The notes beneath the pieces are model-generated. The model searched no databases. It worked only from the letters and a program-made list of their open reading frames with translations, and had not been told where the DNA came from. A DNA stretch of 64,000 nucleotides from Isoetes taiwanensis (lineage: Eukaryota; Streptophyta; Lycopodiopsida; Isoetales; Isoetaceae), in contig JAJEKV010000006.1 in NCBI GenBank assembly GCA_021234155.1, positions 5,553,727 through 5,617,726 on the forward strand. Direction: 5' to 3'. Each line of letters starts with the position of its first letter. Within the stretch, counting starts at the first letter, position 1. Below, piece by piece: positions 11,820 through 22,700 of this stretch. The translations under genes were made by a program, and so were the position numbers.

Positions 11820-12715
11820 ATTTTGTTGTATGAGACGGGGTTCTGGCCTTTACTGCATTCTGCTATGCGCAGGCATCTTACTTGCTTCCATAAGGTGGAT
11901 GGGATGGATGAGCATCGCTTGCCCCCACAGGCCGTGTTGTTAACGCAGGGCCCCCAGCGGCTGAAGAGGGTATGGCACGAGCACTGTAAGGGATGGTTTA
12001 GGAGGTGGTCTATGGATTACCAACAGATGGTGGCACTGGCAGATTCTGATGCGCAGAATGGGCAATTGGATGCGGGCTATCTTTGCCACCCCGTGGATGC
12101 CTCTACTCTTGCAAAGCCCAAGACAGAGCACTATCACGCTCAGATTAATCCCGGCCTTGAGCATGGACCCCATCGGTACTTGAAAGCACACATCTCTGTG
12201 AAGAAACGGAGAGCTATTGCTGCCATAAGGACGGGTTCCCATTACCTCAGTTGAAACAGTCATTTGGGGGTGAATGGCGGGCACGGGATCCCCAGGGAGG
12301 AGAGGATATGTCAGTGTTGTGAGATGCACGTGATAGAGGATGAGTACCATGCCCTCCAGCAGTGCCCAGCATATGCCCAGGTCCGAGCAGTGCACACTGA
12401 TCTTAGATGCTCTGACACACCGCTACATCAGTTACTCGCATCACCTATGGTAGTGCGACTGGGAGCTTACATCCTGCAGATTTCGGCCGTCAGACTTGCT
12501 CTTCGGGGGCATGGTATTTGAGAGCCTACTGTTAGGGTTTTTCCTCCCAAGTGGGGGTTTTTTCATCCCGGTAGTAGGGTTCTACTGTACAGTTACATTG
12601 TTTGTTTTTGGTGTTGGGGTTTTTGGCTTCTTTGCCTGTTCTCTGCATGTACCGACTCATAGGCCTCTGGCCTCCGTGGACGTTAAAATAAACTTCCTTC
12701 CTTCCTTCCTTCCTT
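11820..12715 (+). mobile_element. 5'-truncated LINE copy (family A) with TTCC microsatellite tail
   Basis: The reading frames at 11823-12254 and 12264-12521 are the C-terminal end of a LINE ORF2. The first contains FWPLLHSAMRRHL and PQRLKRVWHEHCKGW, matching the copy at 18540-18720. The second contains a zinc-knuckle-like CQCC...H...CPAY pattern, as in the zinc-binding end of plant LINE reverse transcriptases. The 3' end reads CTCCGTGGACGTTAAAATAA and then a (CTTC)n tract (12694-12714) in place of poly(A). Two frames are needed, so it is a dead copy. No polymerase domain is left; truncation during insertion explains this. Confidence 0.85.
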
Positions 12716-13008
12716 ATGCTAGTTACAATATCACCCATACCTTTATGTATAGTATCACATATTGACAATATTATAACATTGCTAGCATCATGAATAATAT
12801 CACATATTGACCACCATTTATTACTCCAATAGTAAATGTTATAGAATATGCCAATTACAATATCACCCATAGCTTCATCTATTGTATCATATATTGACAA
12901 TACTATATCAGTGCTATCATATGATGCTATATGTGTCGATAATAGCATTTGGATAATATCACGACTTATGTTACTTCTACTATCAATACTTGTTGTAATT
13001 TCAATAAT

Positions 13009-13063
<55 letters not shown>

Positions 13064-13857
13064 GGTACAAGTGTTAATCTTACGGCAATTGTAATATAAT
13101 TTGTCATGGCACTACCTTCTTCAAACTCCCATAGACAAGGCACACAAAATAATATTATTAGAACACGGAAGAAAAATATTCTATTAGGGCAAACTCCCTA
13201 GCGCCACTTCATCTCTTATATCATGTGTAATATCCTCTAGTTCATCATTGCCAAGCTGTAGATGCAGTAAATTTGGGGCCTCATTACCAATCTCTTCATT
13301 TTCATCAACATCATAACCTAGGATATTATTATTTGGTGACTTTATTGCTGCAATCATCACTCGAATCACGGTGATCTACTTCATCATCGACCATTTGATT
13401 GATGTCATCTTGCAGAACATCAATTCTCTCAAGTAAAAGAATTGGATCAGTCTGAAGATGCCAAGTTCACATGCAAAGTAGATTGATCAATCATGCGACA
13501 AGATCTAGATGTTGCATGAACCATGATCCACCAACTTCTACGCAGTATAAAAGAATGGCGACTAATTGTCAAAAAAATCGTTAGACTGCCTAGAGAGATT
13601 TTTGTCTAACATTTATGCTGGCGGGTATACTGACGATTGCTTTTATGACACCTTTTTGACGACTTTATGTCAGATTTTTCATCAGATTATTTGTCGCCAC
13701 TAAATATTTAAGTGAACATTAAAACGAGGAGGAGGAGAAGGAGGACTTTGTTATTTCTTTGATTTAAATTTATGTGGTGTACTAATTAATTTTGGCAATG
13801 CATGGCACTTGGTGTGACTCTTAAAATGGGCTTATTTTGAGAGGTGAAAACCGATGG
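12716..13857. repeat. AT-rich spacer with a GATA microsatellite
   Basis: Most of this continues the ATATCACATATTG-type loose repeats interrupted by the LINE copy. A pure (GATA)n tract of about 55 bases lies at 13009-13063. A minus-strand frame of 203 codons crosses it and reads as repeated YLSI from the microsatellite; it is not a gene. Confidence 0.8.
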
Positions 13858-13877
13858 AATAATTGTGAAATTGACTT

Positions 13878-15555
13878 AAAGGAAGCATGGTGGTCTTGGA
13901 GTTTTGGATATTGAGAAACAAGGGCTGGCCCTGGCAGCCAAATACATTTATAGAGCTGGCCATGATGAGATTAATCACCCTGTGTCAAAGCTTATTGATC
14001 ATTACCTTGCTAAGTGTAAACCCTTTGGGTGGAGAAATGTGAACATGCACCTCTCTGAAAGCTTATTCTTTGATTTCAAGGTTCCTAATAATACTCCCGG
14101 AATCATTAAAAAGTGGATTAGAGCATGGAAAGCAGTTAGCAGGATGTATTCTTGGAAGGAGGGCCTTTCTAAGGATCAAACAATTTTTTGGAACCCCTCT
14201 CTAATTCTAAATAACCCTGACATCTGCTTGGCTATGCATTTTCCTATTCAGTGCAAAAAATGGTCAGATAGAGGCATCACTCACATTGCTCATCTGTTTA
14301 ATGATGTGGGCTTTATAGAATTTCAAAATTCAGTTCTTGCAGACATGGGTGAAGATCATGAGAGACTCTACCAAGCCATAAGGAGTTGCCTTAATGAAGG
14401 AGTGTGGCATAACCAAGAAACCCAATGGCATGTTCATGGTAACACAGGTTATAGGGTTAAAAATGCTTACAGATTCCTGACAAGGAGCTACACCATCTCC
14501 ATTCATACCAAATGGGAGATCACTGAGGAGAGATGTATGGCAAATCTAAAATTCATGTGGAACTCTCCTATTAACCCCAAAATCAAGGCCTTTATGTGGC
14601 AACTCGGCATAAGGCTTTAGCCACCAATGTAAAAGATTTAGATTGAACATGGCTGCTTCTAACTTATGTGAGAGATGTTTACGTGAAGTCAAGATGAAAG
14701 TCATTTGTTCAAGAACTGTTTATGGGCTGAGTGGGTACTTGAGCTAGGCTGCCGAGGAATTCCAAATTCCCAACCCGTCCTCTACCCCCTGGTTGAAATC
14801 CTCTTTCCTAATGATCCTCGACCGGAGAATCTACATTCTACTCGGAGGATCCGGAAAGCAAGGAACTCAATCATTTTTGACCAAGAGATTATCCGGCCGA
14901 TTAGGTGATCAAGCAAACCAAATATGATATCTCTTGGATAAGAGAGATTTTCTCAATTCACTAACCGTCTTACTTTTTTTGATCTCAGTAGGTAATATTC
15001 TCATTGCACAAAAGAAGTGAAGTGGAATCGGATTAATCTCGGGGTAAATTCCATGTGGCTGGACCAATTCGAGCCACACCAACAGATTACCATGGTGATC
15101 ATTGTCGTTGTGGGATTTGTTCGTGCATTCAAAGTCCGGGCCTTGCGAGAGGACTCATTTGTGAAGCAATAGACCACTCAGGTCGTTTTAACCCTTCTAA
15201 ATGTCAGTCATGTAGCTGCCCGTTCTGCTCATTCATTTCTGCTACCAAAGGCATGGGCAGAAAGGACAAAAGAAAAGTTGGAGAAGCATCTGGATCTGCT
15301 AAACCAGAAATCTGAAATCAGACTTATCATAGAACTATATATTAGATCATCTCAGTTTTAAGTTTTTGTTAAGTCTTATATGACTATGGATGTAGTATCT
15401 AAGTTTTAGATTTTTTCCAGAATCTAAAAGATAGATCGAATGGGTTAATCACTTCCCAAGATAAAAAAGTTGACTTTTTGTACTCATATATACATATGTA
15501 TTTCTATGTATAACTTATTAATACAAATATAGCCTTCAATCAAAAAAAAAAAAAA
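13878..15555 (+). mobile_element. 5'-truncated L1-type LINE with 20-bp target-site duplication
   Basis: The frame at 13904-14620 begins LGVLDIEKQGLALAAKYIYR and runs to NSPINPKIKAFMWQLGIRL, matching the region after the reverse transcriptase in plant L1 elements. After a frame change it continues into a zinc-knuckle end (LCERCLREV...ESHLFKNCLW), then a further frame to 14908. A 3' UTR and poly(A) follow to 15555. The sequence AATAATTGTGAAATTGACTT occurs exactly at 13858-13877 and again at 15556-15575, a classic LINE target-site duplication. The copy lacks endonuclease and polymerase and has frameshifts, so it is inactive. Confidence 0.95.
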
Positions 15556-15575
15556 AATAATTGTGAAATTGACTT

Positions 15576-16640
15576 TGTTGGTTACTTTATGGCCTAGTGG
15601 TTTAAAGGAAAACATGGATAAACATTTTTGACGAGCTCTTATTGACTAAGGCTAAGGCTACGAGGCAAAAGGAATAAAAGGATTTTGGAAACCACCTTAA
15701 TCTTCTTTTATTATAAACTTATTGGATAAGTATTGAATCAAACCCTAACCATAATTTGAACATCTAGAATTTCCTAACCCTAATTTGGACATCTAGGATT
15801 TTAGGGTTTTATTTTTGTTTTTGAGATATTGGCACATGGCTCTCGCATTTTCGCATATCGACGGCTACCGTCATTTATTGTGTCAAATTCTAAAATATTT
15901 GAAAGTGCGATTTTAAGCAAGTAAATGATGAAACTGGTGACTTAGATTGCTTATTCTCTTGTAGTGCTAGTATTTGGCTAAAGAGGTCGAAGGTTGATGC
16001 AGGCGCGAAAAACGTTAAGCTGATTTATTGTTTTTTCCCCAATTTTTTCCATTTACTTTAACCAACATTTTTCGAGGGTGTGCAAAAAAATTGTCAAGCA
16101 ACTAAGTTTAGCCCTTAAATTATTTCATGAACATCACACCACATAATCACAATAAATGAATTGAATTGAATTTGATCATCCACTGAGACCAGATCATCTA
16201 TGGAACTCAAACAGAGAAACAAAGAACAACAAGCATATTATTGTGTAGGATTAAAACCCCATCCTTTAAGGGTTTTCAAGGAAAAACTTTAGCAATAATA
16301 GACTTGCTGATAGATTGTACATTGTACATGTATGCGTAATGATCAGGAGCACAATTGAACCTGCATATCCAGTATCCCCTGAATGAAAGATGCCAGTACT
16401 CCTACTGAATGCATGTTCATCATTATATATAGCAGTTGATTAGGTGTAACCAATCCCTTGTATTGTGCCCGGATAGGTGCAAATGCTGGGCAGTGCTAAA
16501 GAGCGTGACACTCACCTTCAATAACTCCCAGCTGGCAGCATTAATAGACCATGTTTCCTCGCTTTTTGCAAGCCCATCTGCCGGTTTCAATTCTAAGGTA
16601 GTATGCCCCTATGCAAATGGATGCAATTGCTCTCTAGGGA
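15576..16640. other. No gene recognised
   Basis: AT-rich sequence. A box A-like word (TGGCCTAGTGGTTTAAAGG, about 15588-15606) is present but no convincing box B follows. A short frame at 16436-16640 runs into the inserted miniature LTR element and is not recognisable. Confidence 0.5.
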
Positions 16641-16645
16641 CAACA

Positions 16646-17271
16646 TATAACGTTTCTAACCGACATGCCCTCAATCAACTTGGCAAAATCGTCTAGATGT
16701 TTATGAGTAGTCGCTTCTACACATTTATGCCGGTATCTTGAGAATATGAAACAGTTGGGCAAAACCATCTAGACGAATATGAGTAGTCGCTTCTACACAT
16801 TTATGCCGGTATCTTGAGAATATGAAACAGTTGGGCAAAACCATCTAGACGAAACAGTTGGGCAAAACCATCTAGACGTTTATGAGTAGTCGCTTCTACC
16901 CATTTATGCTAGTGTCTCGAGAACACGACACCAAGATCCACTCGAGCAGTCTCCTATGAGTCTGTTACAATCTCTCCCACTAGAACTATGCTCGTCCCCA
17001 AGCATCACAAGCTATTGAACACATCGTCCCCTGGCCAAGACCAAGTCATGACCTACCGTCCAACAGTATTCCGGGTCATACTTACCCCCATGTAGACTCG
17101 AACTCGAGCCCTGTTTTGATACTAAATGTAATATTCCTAACTGATATGCCCTTAACCAACTGGGCAAAACCGTCTAGACGTTTATGACTAGTCGCTTCTA
17201 CACATTTATGCCAATGTCTAGGGAACGCGATACCAAGATCCACTCGAGCGGTCTTCCATGGATCCGTTACA
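16646..17271 (-). mobile_element. TRIM (miniature LTR retrotransposon) with 5-bp target-site duplication
   Basis: Two direct repeats bound a 626-bp element. The right LTR (17127-17271, 145 bp) reads TGTAATATTCC...GATCCGTTACA. The left LTR (16646-16969) is the same sequence enlarged by internal tandem copies of an about 100-base unit. CAACA flanks both sides (16641-16645, 17272-17276). Next to the right LTR lies TTTTGATACTAAA, a diverged complement of an initiator-Met tRNA primer site. Next to the left LTR the minus strand is purine-rich (GTGGGAGAGAT). Both place the element on the minus strand. The 157-bp interior encodes nothing, so it needs another element's enzymes. Confidence 0.9.
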
Positions 17272-17379
17272 CAACACACCCTTCGTAGATCACACATGGC
17301 CAAATCAACCCAATTCTTGTAAGTCCCATTCCAATCAGGCCATTCATCCCGACAATCAGATCATCTTCTACGAATTGGT

Positions 17380-19350
17380 GTGGCCCAAGTCTTTTTATTG
17401 CATCCCATTTAATTGCTATACTTGGCTCTTCTAATCATCACTACTCTTTTAAATCAAGCTTTGCAAGAAGGCTTGCCAGAAACTTGGGCTGTCAGTAAGG
17501 TCGTACCAATTTACAAAGCAGGTGATACGCATGACCCTTCTAATTATCGCATGATCATGGTAAGTTCTATATTTTCAAAACTCTTAGCCCGGTCTTCCGA
17601 GAAGCAGCTTGACATCATGGGCGTAACATCTCGGTGTATGCGTCTTTGTAGGACCAGTGGGTGCTTTCGTCCATGCCATTCTACAATAGACCATATTTTC
17701 ACATTGGCGCATGCTTATTGAACATAGTCAAAGTTTGAAACAAGACCTCTATATATGCTTTGTGGATTTTACTTACGCTTTTGATACTGATTACCACACG
17801 AGCTTCTTTGGCGGGCTTGCGTGCACTTGGGGTTCCACAAGATCTTCAAAATGCGGTTTATCGGCTCTATGAAAGGGTTTTTGCTAAATTTCCAAAGATC
17901 GGTACTCAAATCACTAGCAATATTGGAGTTCGTCCGGGGTTGCCCTTTATCTCCTACACTCTTTGGCTTGTACATTGATCAATTGGAAGAATGGCTTGAT
18001 AATCATGGCGGCGGAGGTCCACATTTGGCACACTATATCATTAGGCAACTTATGTATGCTGATGATGTTTCACTTTCCGCACATACCGCCGCTAGTATGC
18101 AACAACATTTACATGCTCGCACGGTTTACGTGAGAACACAGTCTGCGTGTTAATCTCCAAAAGACCAAGCTTTTGGTAGTTCAATCTTCTCGTCACAATG
18201 TTCCCGCTTATGTACTATGATAGCCGCTGGTTGAAGTTGTGGATAGCTACAAGTATCTTGGTGTAGAATTGTAAGAACACACTTTGGGAACAGTGTATTA
18301 CCAAGCGGGTGGCTGCTGGATGGAGAGCACTCTATGCAATGCAAAACAATTGTTTTCGCTCAGAAATTCATGATTGGCCACGGAAAGCCCACTTGTTTCG
18401 GGCTTTGGTAGAGCATGTTTTTATTGTATGGCTCAAAGTGTGGGGGCACGCCATTAGTGCTAGTGCTTGGGAGAGCTTGGAGCGGGTGCAAAAGTCCTTT
18501 CTCACTTATAGCCTCGGAGTTAAAAAATCAATTGCCCTATGCTATTCTTTTTACAAGAGACGGGTTTTGGCCTCTTCAACATTACGCCATGAAGCGCCAT
18601 CTCCACTATATCGCAAGGTGCACCACATGGATGATGTTAGGTATCCTGTTCTTGCACTTGCCATGGTCTGAATCTCCTCAGCGTTTGAAACGATGTTGGA
18701 AAGAGCATTGCAACAATATCTCAATGGTTGTTTTTCTCAAAAGATATGGGACGCAGATTACTTTTGGCCCAAGTGAAAACGGTCATTACCATACACACAT
18801 AAATCCCACCTTGGCACCGGGGCCCCAAGCTTATTTGCTTGCTTCATTGTCCGGAACAAGCTTGTAGCTATTGCATCAATTCGCCGACGGGTCCCACAAA
18901 GCTACTTGATTGAGACAATTAGATGGGAGCGGCCGCAATTTGCCGCCGCGAAGAAGACTATGTGCCTTGTTGCCGCCATTCTGTTATTGAAGATGAAAGC
19001 CATACTCTTCGAAGTTGCCCCGCTTTTGAGATAGTCCTAATCATTTTTTGACATTAGCATTCCATTCCACGCTTCCACAACTTCTCAGAGCACCATCTGT
19101 GCATGACTTGGCATTATACATACTTGAGGTTCTAGATAAACGTCAGCAATTACTGAGCCCTCAGTAGTCATTATCTCCGCTTGTCTAGTATCATCATTAT
19201 TGCAAAGGTTTTTCCCTTGAAAACCTTTCGAGGCAGGGGTTTTTTAATCCTAGTAGTAATGATTGTACTAGCCCATTGTATGGGTCCCATGACCTATTGG
19301 TCTCCGTGGACGTTAAAAAAACTATTCTATTCTATTCTATTCTATTCTAA
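17380..19350 (+). mobile_element. LINE copy (family A), reverse transcriptase remnant with TTCTA tail
   Basis: Broken frames encode a non-LTR reverse transcriptase. 17413-17600 reads LPETWAVSKVVPIYKAGD...DPSNYR, the start of the polymerase domain. 17821-18110 holds RGCPLSPTLFGLYID and then the catalytic MYADDVSL. 18540-18870 matches the C-terminal part of the copy at 11820-12715 (GFWPLQHYAMKRHL, PQRLKRCWKEHC). A decayed zinc-knuckle end follows near 18900-19030. At least four frame changes are needed. The 3' end is CTCCGTGGACGTTAAAAAAA followed by (TTCTA)n (19323-19349). The element lacks its endonuclease and is inactive. The exact 5' end is uncertain. Confidence 0.9.
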
Positions 19351-19968
19351 AGTGTATAATTCTCAGGATTCTGAATGAGCAAGTGAGTAAGGATCCTGCT
19401 CTAGCACAAAGCACCTATCCTTAATGTAGTGCCATGGCAGAATTATAACCATTGGATATTCTGTGGATGGAATCCCAACCCTAAGGGTTGCTCCCATGGT
19501 TCGAAAACAACGGAGTTCGGCCCCTAAAATCCGCCCACTTTCCTTAAATTCCAGTCATACCAAAAAAATTTCGGCAATAAAATATAAAATATCCGATAAA
19601 ATACACTAAAAAATGCACTAACCTATAACATATGTTTTTTATTCAGGGAGCCTCAAATACCAAGCGGCATTTTTAATGGCTAGGTATATTGATATTTTTG
19701 AGCCCCGGTTGCTCCACATCACTTACCACATTAAATACTATCTATCTATTAATAAGAGTAAATTTAATTTCACCCTCAGACATGCATGCGTGCACAGGTA
19801 ATGCAGAGGTCAGAAATTCCGTCAGCAACAAAAATAGATAAGGATCAAGCATAGGCTGCCAATTGGATATTTGTTCTAGTGACACGTCTAACTGCAAATA
19901 GAAAATGTTCTTGTAAGAAGGGTTTTGAATAGGGCTCCCTGTCATAGTGAAGGAAAATAAAGATCAGA
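19351..19968. other. Upstream region of the PP2C gene
   Basis: No coding sequence recognised. Short tracts of AT-rich and pyrimidine-rich sequence lie here; the promoter and 5' UTR of the PP2C gene are probably included, but no clear TATA box or start site could be singled out. Confidence 0.4.
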
Positions 19969-21239
19969 ATGCAAGAAGGCATGGAGAATGTGACGGAGGA
20001 AATCAAGGCATTGCACAAAACTTCAGGTGCGCCAGAAAGGATACGAGACTGCCATGAACAGGGCAAAGGCCAAAGCCGAGAGCTTCAACCACAGGTACTC
20101 TTTGGATATTGTCTTATGAGAGGTGCATTACGGACTTCTATGGAAGATGTCCACCTTGCAGAATTTAGGATTGTAAATGGAGCAGAAGTAGGCATTTTTG
20201 GGGTCTTTGATGGCCATGGTGGAAAAACTGTGGCCTCTTATTTGCAGCACCGTTTGTTTGATAATATATTTCAAGAGGGTGGCTTTAGGTCAGATCCTGT
20301 GGGTGCTACAAGAGACGGCTATTTGCTTACAGATGAGAAACTTCTTGATAACCCTCATTTTAATCCTGGAGCTGGTAGCACTGCTGTAACTGCTATGATA
20401 ATTGAGCATGGTGCTAGACTTGTTGTTGCTAATATTGGTGATGCCAGAGCTGTTCTTTGTAAGGATGGCGTTGCAGTCCAGCTATCTGTTGATCATTATT
20501 CTGGCAATCCAAAAGAACGCGCAAATGTTGAGCTTAAGGGGGGGCTTGTCACTACTATACCAGGTCTGTTTTCTTGTCTTTTTAGTAATACATTTCTATG
20601 CTCTGTTTCATTTTTATTTTATTTCTTGTGGACCTGATCAAATTATAAATCATATTGGATGGAGTGTTGTCCTTTTTCAGTTTATGCTGTCATTCCTTTT
20701 CTGTTCCATGATGTATATGCATTCTTTGATCAGGTACACAACTGCTAATGTTTTTGGAAATGCTTCGACTTCTTTCTAGGCAGAAGGATTCTTTGATCAT
20801 GCATATGATTATAGGCTTTTATCTGTGCAAAGTTTCAATTTATTTTTTGTGTCCCTTTCTTAGATTGGAGCATGGTTTTTATGTTGATGTGTACTGGAAA
20901 GGTTAGTGCATGCTCATGGAAAAGGACAACAATATTGCAGGTGATATCCCTAGAGTAGATGGTGTGTTGTCAGTGGCAAGGGCATTTGGGGACAAATCAT
21001 TGAAGGAACATATGAGTGCCAAGCCAGATGTGTGTGATTATGTAGTCGATCTTTCATGCCAGCTTCTAATTCTTGCAAGTAATGGGATATGGGATTGTGT
21101 ATCCAACCAAGAAGCAGTGGATCTCATAAAGGACATAGCAGATCCCATGGATGCAGCAACTATACTTGTTCGTGAAGCCCGCAGGAGGAGGAGCAGTGAT
21201 GACATAGCTTGCATTGTTATCCGTTTTCGGGAGCTGTAA
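19969..21239 (+). CDS. Protein phosphatase 2C (PP2C family), two exons
   Basis: PP2C enzymes are Mn/Mg-dependent serine/threonine phosphatases. Exon 1 is 19969-20563, intron 20564-20940 (GT...AG, 377 bp) and exon 2 is 20941-21239, ending in TAA; the joined product is 297 residues. Family landmarks in order: SMEDVHLAEF (57-66), GVFDGHGGK (78-86), GSTAVTAMI (136-144), VVANIGDARAVL (152-163), PRVDGVLSVARAFGDKSLK (202-220) and SSDDIACIVIRF (283-294). The length is normal for a compact plant PP2C. One oddity: the metal-binding Asp of the usual ASDGLWD motif is Asn here (ASNGIWD, N246), and the DHxP motif reads DHYS. Both changes could lower or abolish activity. An upstream non-coding exon is possible. 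The start was chosen as the first ATG of the open frame. Confidence 0.9.
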
Positions 21240-21879
21240 TGAACTTCAGTTGTCATAGCCTAAAATATGTTGTTGTTTAATCTACTGATGTATAGTTCAG
21301 AGTGGTATGCCCAAAATCAGGATTCCAATGCCCCGGATTTTGTTTATAAGCATTGGCTGGCTATTGTAACATTGTGTATTACTGTGTATTACTGCAATGT
21401 ATGTAAGCTATTTGGAAGTGTATATTATTATAATTGCACGGACTCATCTTAGTAACTGTGCATGAAGCTGGGGGAGGGTTCCTGATGTAGACAAATTGAT
21501 CAACCACTCACGCACCACTTCCTAAGTCTATAAAGTGTACTTGCAACTGGTTCAAATTCTTGATCCCACCTCACAAGCACTCACTGCACCACTTCCTAAC
21601 TCTATAAATTGTAGTTGCAACTGGTTTAAATTCTTGATCCTAGCTCATATAAACCAACATGTTTGAGCAAGCAAACGTATTAAAAAATGCTGCCAAATTA
21701 AAATGCTGCCAAATTATTTGATGGGAGTTACCACTCGAGATCTTGTTGTAGTAATGCATATAATAGGTGTATTTCAGATCCAATTGCGTCTGCATGACCC
21801 CATAATGTGTGCTCAATCAAGAACCTTATTTTTATAACCTAAGATTTGTTTAGGTTTTTTTTTCGTATTCGTATGGGAA
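21240..21879. other. 3' flank of the PP2C gene, no further gene
   Basis: The first 200 bases probably hold the 3' UTR. Beyond it, two diverged copies of a CACCACTTCCTAA-CTATAAA-TTGCAACTGGTT segment (about 21509-21640) form a short direct repeat. No coding sequence seen. Confidence 0.5.
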
Positions 21880-22334
21880 TTACGGTTCAGATGGCTTGGC
21901 AGTTTATATATAATCATCCTACGCTGCAGGTTGTTCTTGATCCTGTGCATCGATCCGAGTTCTTACGGCTCACATTGCTTTGAGACATATCCTACGATGC
22001 ACATGGCCTTAGGAATTATATGTATTAGATCCTACAGTCCAAGTTGTTCTTGATCCTGATCGTCGATCCACGATCCTAGGGGTCATGTTGCTTTAGATTT
22101 TTACACGTGGCGCGATCTCGACCCTTGATCAGGTCCAAGATCCTATGGCTCATGTTGAATGCTCGGCACTTAAGGGGAGGCTTTGAAAATTTTTATGTTG
22201 TTTGAGAGATTTGAACCCTAATCATTGCCTTCCAAGCCCCCCCATTCTAACCATTGAAGTAAGCATTAATTCAAAGAAACATTAATGTTTTATATATACT
22301 TAAGGGTAATGACTAATTAAGATAAAATAAAATA
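21880..22334. repeat. Composite repeat unit 1: GATCC-rich repeats and tRNA-like part
   Basis: About 21900-22150 consists of diverged 110-125-base repeats with ATCCTACG, GATCCGAG and GGCTCA(C/T)GTTGC words. At 22198-22262, read on the minus strand, a tRNA-like segment follows (CAATGGTTAGAATG, then GGGTTCAAATCTC). A TTCTAGAA array comes next. The same order recurs at 37530-38580, so this is the first of two units. Confidence 0.75.
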
Positions 22335-22501
22335 TAATGTTCTAGATGGTTCTAGAAAATTCTAGAATGTTCTAGAAAGCTCTAGAATGTTCTAGAAAGC
22401 TCTAGAATTTTCTAGATAGTTCTAGAATGCTCTAGAAAGTTTCAGAATGTTCTAGAAAGCTCTAGAATTTTCTAGATAGTTCTAGAATGCTCTAGAAAGT
22501 T
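22335..22501. repeat. TTCTAGAA array A, 10-bp period (heat-shock-element-like)
   Basis: For about 160 bases TCTAGA recurs every 10 bases almost without exception. I count seven exact TTCTAGAA words; the rest differ by one base. The array has the form GAA-nn-TTC-nn-GAA, which is the heat-shock-element consensus of alternating inverted nGAAn units. It is continuous with the array at 36633, from which it was separated by the LINE insertion; GAATGCTCTAGAAAGTT at 22485-22501 is the LINE target-site duplication. Confidence 0.9.
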
Positions 22502-22700
22502 TTTTTTTCTTTTGAAGGATGAAATTAAGTAATATTAATATAAAGTAAGTACAAGAAGAGCGATACTAGGGTACCCCTGCCCAAACATGAGCGAGCACCC
22601 ACACAGCACATATACCTACCTACGACTCAGGGGATAAATCTGCCAATGCTATCTACAATGAAAAGGGTCCTTTCCCAAACGACCGCCTTAAACTGCTCCT

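Noticed and set aside
12532-13143. 203-codon minus-strand frame
   Set aside because: It is kept open by the GATA microsatellite (repeated YLSI) and also reads through the LINE tail; no domain.
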